A DNA stretch of 64,000 nt. It comes from Climacium dendroides. Its lineage: Eukaryota > Streptophyta > Bryopsida > Hypnales > Climaciaceae. The notes beneath the pieces were generated by a model, which did no database searches, had not been told where the DNA came from, and saw only the letters and a list, made by a program, of their open reading frames with translations. Positions within the stretch are counted from its first letter, which is position 1, and each line of letters starts with the position of its first letter. The stretch covers positions 21,243,092 to 21,307,091 of the forward strand of contig OX467090.1 of NCBI GenBank assembly GCA_950106755.1, given 5' to 3'. This document shows positions 57,727-64,000 of this stretch, one piece after another. The translations under genes and the position numbers were made by a program.

Positions 57727-58486
57727 ACGAGGTTGCATGAAATGAACGTCTCAGGCAAAATCATGTCCAAAGTCTGGACGCTCGGGCGTTCGGATGTTCA
57801 AATTTGGCGGACACTCCATGGACTGAACATCCGGAAGAATTTTTTTTTCAAAGCGGGCAGTGGCAGACGCCGAAGCGGACAGTCAATGGCCGACGGCGGT
57901 TTCAGACGGATGGCAGACGCGGGTTTGTTTGTGAGGGCGGACACGAAAGGCGAATGGCGGATGACGTAGGCGGACGGTGGATGTTGAGGCGGTTTAGGAC
58001 GCTAAGGTGGACGACGCAGGTGGACACAACTAATTCAGTTGCGGTCTCGATGTCTTCCGGACTTTTGGTTTTATGGTTTTGAATTTTTGTCTTTTTTTTG
58101 GTTAATCAAGTTGGAAGCCCATTGCATGAACCCCTACATGCTCAAGGCCTCTTTTTAACTTCTCATAATTTGCTCTACATTGAATCAAAAGTCAACATTT
58201 TGATGATTTGTATAAATTTTTTAATATTGTAACTATACAAATTTAAATTAGGCATACTAGAGGGTTTAAAAAAAGAATATACAACATTATCACTTATAGA
58301 TTGAAAGATTTGAATGTTTGGTTGCAAAGGTGTTAAAACTACAAAAAAATTTCAAACTTATTTTCACTTGCAAAATCTAAAAACTTGGTAACCTCATAAA
58401 TATAAGATTTCAGGGCTTAATATGTAGAACCCCAATCAATCACATCAACAAGCAAACAAATACCACAAGTCCACAATGAATACTTA
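57727..58486. other. GC-rich patch and AT-rich spacer
   Basis: At 57770-58060 a locally GC-rich stretch repeats ggcggacg- and ggcagacg-type words, perhaps a degenerate minisatellite. The open frames there are not convincing. 58090-58486 is AT-rich with nothing seen. Confidence 0.4.
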
Positions 58487-58657
58487 CACTAGAAGAAACC
58501 CGCGTTTTAGGTGACGTTTTGTAATTTTTTCAGACGGATTTTAGGTGACGTCGGAAAAAACAACTTGTGTTTTTTTGTGTCTAATATAACATCTGGATAT
58601 AACATCCAGATTGAAAAAATTACAAAACATCACCTAAAACGCGGGTTTCTTCTAGTG
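58487..58657. mobile_element. CACTA-type MITE with perfect ends
   Basis: Starts CACTAGAAGAAACCCGCG and ends CGCGGGTTTCTTCTAGTG, an exact inverted repeat that continues through ttttaggtga(c/t)g. The target duplication is TTA (58484-58486 and 58658-58660). Length 171 bp, no coding capacity. The ends match those of the element beginning at 63109. Confidence 0.95.
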
Positions 58658-58901
58658 TTAAATAATGAATTATGAGTACATGCTCTATATATTATGAACA
58701 CTTGAAGAGTGACCTACAACAATACATCCCCTCAATCCCTACTAGGAATGTAATTACTATCTCCTTTTACCTCAGCTCCTCTACTTTCATATGCATTTTT
58801 TTTATGTCTTCATCGCTCCCTGTATCTTCCACATTGTTAGATGAACATTATATAGGTCGCACCACTTCTTTAAATACTCGCTCAGATGGAAGAAATGTCC
58901 T

Positions 58902-59354
58902 CTATTTGCCCTCCTTCTTTTCCTTTTTAATCTTTAATATCTTCTCTCCAAATGAATTCAGAATGTGATCGACCTTTTTTGTTTTGTTCTTGAACAAAGG
59001 GTCTCTTGAATCAAAGGAGGTTCTTTCTACATGTTGTCTCTTGGCACAAATGGTTGCATTTCTCTTTTTAGTACATTCTTCCACCTTTGATTTTCCTACT
59101 TTGGGAACTCCTTGAATGACTATGTTCATTGCATTCAAAGATTGTAACGTAGAATTTGACAATTTCATAGACTGATGTAGTCGATGGCCATGACGTCGAT
59201 TTTGAAATTCAACCAATGTCATATTTTGATCCTCATCAATGCTTGATAAACATGTTTGTTGTGAATTCACGGAGGGATGCGTTTGTTTTGAAAGTTTGAA
59301 AAGTCCTTCTCTAGCCCTGTGAGTGAATTTCACCTTAAGGTAAAACTCATTCAC
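58902..59354 (-). CDS. Possible coding fragment, unknown function
   Basis: An open stretch of 150 codons, basic and helical, with words such as FDSRDPLFKNKTKKVDHIL. The amino-acid mix is plausible for a real protein and differs from chance translations nearby, but no family is recognised and no start or splice context decides the ends. Confidence 0.3.
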   Translation of the reverse strand: MNEFYLKVKFTHRAREGLFKLSKQTHPSVNSQQTCLSSIDEDQNMTLVEFQNRRHGHRLHQSMKLSNSTLQSLNAMNIVIQGVPKVGKSKVEECTKKRNATICAKRQHVERTSFDSRDPLFKNKTKKVDHILNSFGEKILKIKKEKKEGK

Positions 59355-60970
59355 AAAATTGGGCCGGAAGAGGAGTATATGGGACTCTCTAACCTAAACA
59401 CCTCCAAGCAATGGATTCTATTAATGTTTTGGTAGATTTTTAGTTCATTGATCCTAAGCAAAAGAGGGTCAGCCTTCCTAAATCCCTAAAAAAGCAAGCC
59501 CTAATCTACCTCAATTACTAAATCACTCCTCTACACATTTTAGGGAAACTTCTTAAGTCAAATTGTACTCAAGTATGCCCTTAGAGGCTCCAAAATGACC
59601 CAAATTGTGCTTGAATGGACAATTTCAACACACCATGCTATCCCCAACACTCCATTTCCATTAAGCCTTAACATGAGACTTGCATGCACTTTCAATCATT
59701 TTTTACACATCCAACTCGCTCATCCTTGCTTTACCAACTTTTTGCATAACCATATGCAATGAAAATTGCAGTTTTACAATGACAAGGGAAAGAAGGTTCA
59801 CTAAAACCTCAAATTCGGCCTCGCAGCAGGGCCAACAGACACCTCTTCAGTAAAACGGCCATTAGCGCCTCAATTTTGCTCCAAATAAAAAGAAACTGGT
59901 CTCGTTTGGAAGCTAACTTTGATCTTCATCTTCCCTCCAAATTTCGTTGGAATCCATAACTCCCTTTGCACGCTGTAGCTCTTGAAACTTGGCAGTCTTC
60001 CATAGCTGCTGTAGCACACTATCTCCCACAGAATTGGTTGCCTCCACCTCGTCCGTGCTCCGATGAAGGTGAGTGATAGCTCCTTGAAAAGATGACCTCA
60101 AGGTGCTCCATCCCTCCAAAATTCAGCTTCATTGGAGTCTTCACACTTCCGCAATCACTCCTCAAAGTGGGCAGGATCAAGGAAGATTCCAAAAACCTAA
60201 TATTCCACTTCATATTTTCTCACTCTCCCATCTGACCTCACCAAACCTCACTTTTCACCCCATTGTCACTTCAATTGAGTGAAAACCTACTTGACGAATT
60301 GACTATGATCCTCAATCAACCTCTTGCACTCATTGTTTTCTCCCCAAAAAACATACACACTCCACACACAAGAGAACAAAAAGAAGAAAACACCAGAGAG
60401 AAGCGAGAGGGGAAAAAAGACTCTTAACCCTAATTCAACCTTTTTCCCCAATTAACTAACTAACTAACACTCCTAATCACTTTCATCCAAGCTAATTTAC
60501 TAAAATTTCATTAAATCATTACTAATTGCCTAAATTAAAGTTTCTACCACTATGTTAATTTTCTCATAGTAGTTTTAAGTTTGATAACTTCTTTTGTGTT
60601 TTTCATATTTCTTCTTTTTTGTTGGTTTTTGATTTATATTTAGATCCATTTTCAACTTCTAATCCTTGTTTTCAATTTCTTTTTGTATTTTTTATCTTTT
60701 TAAATATTTTTGGGTTGAAATTTTGATCTAGTTTCTTGTCCTATGTACTAAAAGTCTTCTAACTAATGATTATAGTTTGATCTAATGTACTAACACCTTT
60801 GAACTTCAAATCTTACACATAGTTTTTATATTTTCAATGATCTTAAAGGTGAACCAATATTATGGTTCACAAGCCCTTGAGCTTTCTGAACCATCTAAAG
60901 TCGTGACTGCAGTTTGAAACTATGCATGCAGATGACTATTACGTAGTGGTCTCTCTAGATCTTGTATGAC
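59355..60970. other. Intergenic sequence, no supported gene
   Basis: Two overlapping minus-strand frames at 59913-60213 have some coding character but no recognisable motif. 60430-60960 is AT-rich. No RNA gene or inverted repeat was seen. Confidence 0.4.
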
Positions 60971-63108
60971 TTACTTCTTACCCTTCTCCTTGTCTTCTAA
61001 TATTGAACTTCTAGACTCCATCAAAAACTCATCCACATTCTTCTTCACTTCATTTGCTTTATCATTTTTGGTATTTGGATCTCTAATATTTTTGCTCGCA
61101 AATCTCACATTTGACTCAATGCTTGCGTTCCCTACATGCATTTGAACCTTCACCTTACAACCTCCCTTCTTTTTGTATTCCTCATTTTTTTCTAGTCCAT
61201 CCGCAACTATAGATGGAGATTTGGAAAGTTCAAGAACTCCAAGATCTTCATCTATTCTAGAACTCTCATCATTGGCTAGAGTTCCTCCAATCTTTTGGGC
61301 TGTTTCTTCATAAGGCTCCTTTCGTTCTGCTAGAATTTTTTGGCTATTCATGAATCCACTTCCATCAACATATTTGCCTATGGAAGGAATATTTTCGTCA
61401 TCCCCATAGTTGTCTTCATCTGCTGAATAGTCAAATATGTCTATACCATTGGCTCTATAATTTTCATTATAGGGAACCATGCAATCAAAATGAAGATCCT
61501 GAACATTGTCCGCATTGTAGTTAATGGCATTTGATTCATCTTCATCATCTGATCCGGACCCTCCATTTGCATCATCCAATCTATGCCTCTAATTTTCATC
61601 ATCTGATCTAGCCCCCCCCATCCTCATCATTTGATCCATGCCCCTCATTCACATCATCCGAACTTCCTCCCTCATCCGCATCATCTACCTTCGTCCCACT
61701 ATCTTTGTCTTGCGAGATAAGCTCCTCTAACTCTTCTGAATCTACATTCTCATGGTACCACTTCTTCTCGTCATTTTCCTTTGAAGCAGCTAAGAGTTTG
61801 GAATTGGTGTAAACATACACCAAATCTACTGCTTTCTCTGCCTTTAATTTATTTCGAGATTTGTTGTGAATAAAAGAATAGCTACTCCAATTTCATTCAC
61901 ATGAAGATGACGATATCGGTTGGGCCAATATCCTCTTCGCAATTGGAGCAACGAGCTTTCTACATGCGGCTTCAAAATCCCACCAAGCATGGGCTGACAA
62001 TATTTGTTCACTTGGATCCAACATATTGTGGAATAGAGGCTCTCTATGTCAAAAAGCTACAAATTCCTTCACCACTTGCATGTAAGTCCCCGGTTTACAT
62101 ATTTTTTGAATGACACGCTTGCATGCCTCTATGGCATCTTGATTGTTGGCGAGTTCTTTATCATGAAGGAGATAGGGGTTCAAAAGAGCTCCTACATAAA
62201 GCAAATCTCTATGCATCATTTTCAGTTGTTTGCAAAACAACTTTTCCAGAGGAATGGCCAAATCCCAATTCATACAAAAAGGTGCCTCTCGTAAACCAAA
62301 GACATGTCCCTGATTATGTGGAACACTTTGCCTAGGCATGGAGTCTTGGCATCCAAATCTTTTAAACCAAAATAAACTGGAGCCATCAAATCACGAACAT
62401 TGGTGCAACGAGCTCCAAAATGGTCATTTACAATAGCTTTTCTGACCTTTCTAGACTTAGTGTGAGGAAAACGTTTCTTGTTGTCTTTCAACGTTCGCAC
62501 ATATTGCTTCTATTCCGGATCCATCACACTCTGTTCCAATTCTTTTCGAACTTTCAATAAACGATCAAGCATGATAAAAGTTGCGGCAAACCTTGTTTAA
62601 CCTAGCATCAACAACCTTAACTATGTCGAGTACCTCCGAAATATAGCTAATGGTTTATGTCTACCTTTGATGAACTTCACTATCGTTTTGGCTGGTTTCA
62701 ACACCTTTTTTATCCATTTATGTTTTCCCCAATCATTTAGCAACAAATTTAGTACATGCACCACACATCCTGGGAAAAAAATGTGTGGATATTTATCGAA
62801 TATCAAATTCCATGCTTTCAAATTTGTACAAGTATTATCCGTGGTCACTTGCACCACATTAGTGGGGCCCACTTGCTCGATGAATTTTTCCAACACAAAG
62901 GCCAAAAATACAACATTTTTTTCAACCCCACTTGTATCCACCGATCCAAGGAATTCTTCACCTGCAGAAGACACGAGCATGGCATTTATCAATGGATGAT
63001 TTGTAACTGAGCTCCATCCATCAATTGACAATGTTGCGCCGAACTTCCTAATGCTATCTTCAGTCCTTTTATGCAACCTTGACTGAATGTCTGTCTTTGC
63101 TTGCTCTA
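60971..63108 (-). pseudogene. hAT-family transposase, broken
   Basis: Read on the minus strand from 63108. Catalytic-domain words ATLSIDGWSSVTNHPLINAM, VVQVTTDNTCTNLKAWNLIF and FPGCVVHVLNLLLNDW (DUF659-type hAT core) lie at 62621-63076. Further blocks are at 62270-62500 and 62049-62339. The C-terminal hAT dimerisation words NWSSYSFIHNKSRNKLKAEK and VYVYTNSKLL are near 61790-61895, followed by a long acidic tail (61608-61823 and 60971-61579). Several stops and frame changes separate the blocks. One is a TGA at 61893-61895 in the place of the Arg of the usual SSxCERNWS motif. The upstream end is cut at 63108 by a CACTA-type terminus. Ancestrally a cut-and-paste hAT transposase; now not functional. 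Confidence 0.88.
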
Positions 63109-63570
63109 CACTAGAAGAAACCCGCGTTTAACTTGACGGATTTTTTTGCGCATCATGTTACAATTTCATGTTTTTATGTCAAAAATTACGTCCAATGTAA
63201 TATCTTGAAGTCAATGAGCAGCACAAAAATATCAGAAGAAGTCAAAATATTTTTTTGAATATTTTTTTTCCTAAAATCTTATATTTTTGTCTACATCTGA
63301 AGCTTTTATTCATTCCATTTAGACTAGTTATGAGAAAGTTATGGACAATTTTTTTTTAGGCAATCTAAGCATCTTCTATTCTTTTTATAAAAATAACATG
63401 TAGGATTCATTTGTGAATGCAATTTTTACAATTTTTCAAAAGAAATTGTTGGAGAAGATTAGATTTGATTTCTAGAACAATCTCACCGTTGGAATTATTG
63501 TATGTCATTGCTCTCGGCTCCATTTGGGCGTCCACCGCAACAGATGTCTCCGCAAACACCCGACTATTCA
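63109..63570 (+). mobile_element. Partial CACTA-type element inserted in the hAT gene
   Basis: Begins CACTAGAAGAAACCCGCGTT, identical at the end to the MITE at 58487, and lies directly on the 5' coding sequence of the hAT transposase. No right end is seen before the retroelement-like sequence that starts near 63571, so it is truncated there or continues beyond. Its internal part near 63290-63480 is the reverse complement of a fragment at about 55250-55450 (words aaagttatggacaatttttt and aatctcaccgt). Confidence 0.7.
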
Positions 63571-64000
63571 CGCACATTTTCCACACGTGAATAGTGAGTG
63601 AAAGAGTGGTGAGTTAGAATTCCGGATAGAAGTAAGAGGTGAAGTTAGTGCCGATTGCACCTGGATAGACATGACCTCCAGAGTACGGAAGCCCACAGTA
63701 TCAGCCTAGATAGTCATTCCGACCATTCCGACCGATCTAGAGCTCTGGAAACAGCTAGATGAGGATCTGACCCAGATGGGTTGTTTAGGGTTTATTTAGA
63801 GACCTTGGAGTCTCAAGAATGACGGTATGGTTCAGAAACTTATGGATGGAGTTCCAAACCAATATGAGAGAACGGTGAGAGGTTGACCCGTAACTTAATC
63901 CATAGATATGTGGGTGAAAGTTTACAGGTTCGACAAGTCGGGATTTGGGTTTGCTTCCCGGGTAGACAAGTACGCCCCCGAAAAATTCCAGAACCTTGCT
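63571..64000 (+). pseudogene. Third gag-like retroelement copy, running off the window
   Basis: Homologous to 3076-3510 over its whole length. From about 63908 it reads a coding-like stretch (SGFGFAS.VDKYAP words) that corresponds to the start of the frame at 3413. The copy is cut by the window edge, so its state cannot be judged. Confidence 0.75.

Overview
The window looks like a piece of a large, AT-rich, transposon-dominated land-plant nuclear genome. The evidence is a CYP71-clan plant cytochrome P450 with GT-AG introns, many CACTA-type elements with 3-bp target duplications, a plant-type hAT transposase, a gag-like open reading frame family, and telo-box-like AAACCCTA motifs. The lineage cannot be fixed by eye. 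A seed-free plant or gymnosperm is a guess, resting on the large amount of decayed transposon sequence and the P450 I-helix form AGxMxTT. No rRNA gene, CRISPR array or bacterial-type operon was seen.

Layout. 1-2629 is one copy of a direct duplication whose partner is 53491-57726. Each copy carries a different private CACTA-type insertion (860-1985 and 54005-56734), so each shows the other's empty site. 3076-9870 holds two related gag-like frames (3413-4748 decayed, 6665-8779 nearly continuous) of a retroelement family that reappears at 63571-64000. No reverse transcriptase or integrase was seen. 10801-14474 is a complete Tc1-like transposon with an intact 336-residue DD34E transposase and roughly 940-bp terminal inverted repeats built from five tandem subrepeats. 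15800-17820 is a decayed minus-strand gene split by a CACTA-like element. 18960-21420 holds two adjacent long imperfect hairpins and a second, inverted copy of the 860-1985 element that interrupts a coding fragment.

22180-38173 is the most interesting region. A minus-strand, multi-exon gene (27777 down to about 22350) has a split methyltransferase-like motif and an FCP1-type phosphatase-like C-terminal exon. It faces away from a plus-strand DUF7869-like, transposase-like frame (35327-38173). Around them, in introns and upstream regions only, lie about 19 copies of a 19-bp palindrome, TCAGCTCGANTCGAGCTGA, which I did not find elsewhere in the window. I infer one large, previously active mobile element, or its remains, with its own dispersed binding site. 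Its ends are not identified.

38174-47600 is AT-rich intergenic sequence with small foldback elements: a tRNA-like foldback, a CACTA MITE, a TTAA-flanked element and a hAT MITE with a clean 8-bp target duplication. 47615-50210 is a three-exon P450 that splices in frame to 513 residues but has unusual residues at conserved sites. 50588-51315 is a TTAA foldback. 58487-63108 has another CACTA MITE and a broken hAT transposase gene cut at its 5' end by a further CACTA-type end at 63109.

Interpretation. Several coding frames here stay in one reading frame and are broken mainly by stop codons one C-to-T change away from CAA, CAG or CGA. That fits decay of methylated, silenced transposons. The P450 is the only ordinary cellular gene I can support. 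Almost everything else is mobile-element coding or non-coding sequence.
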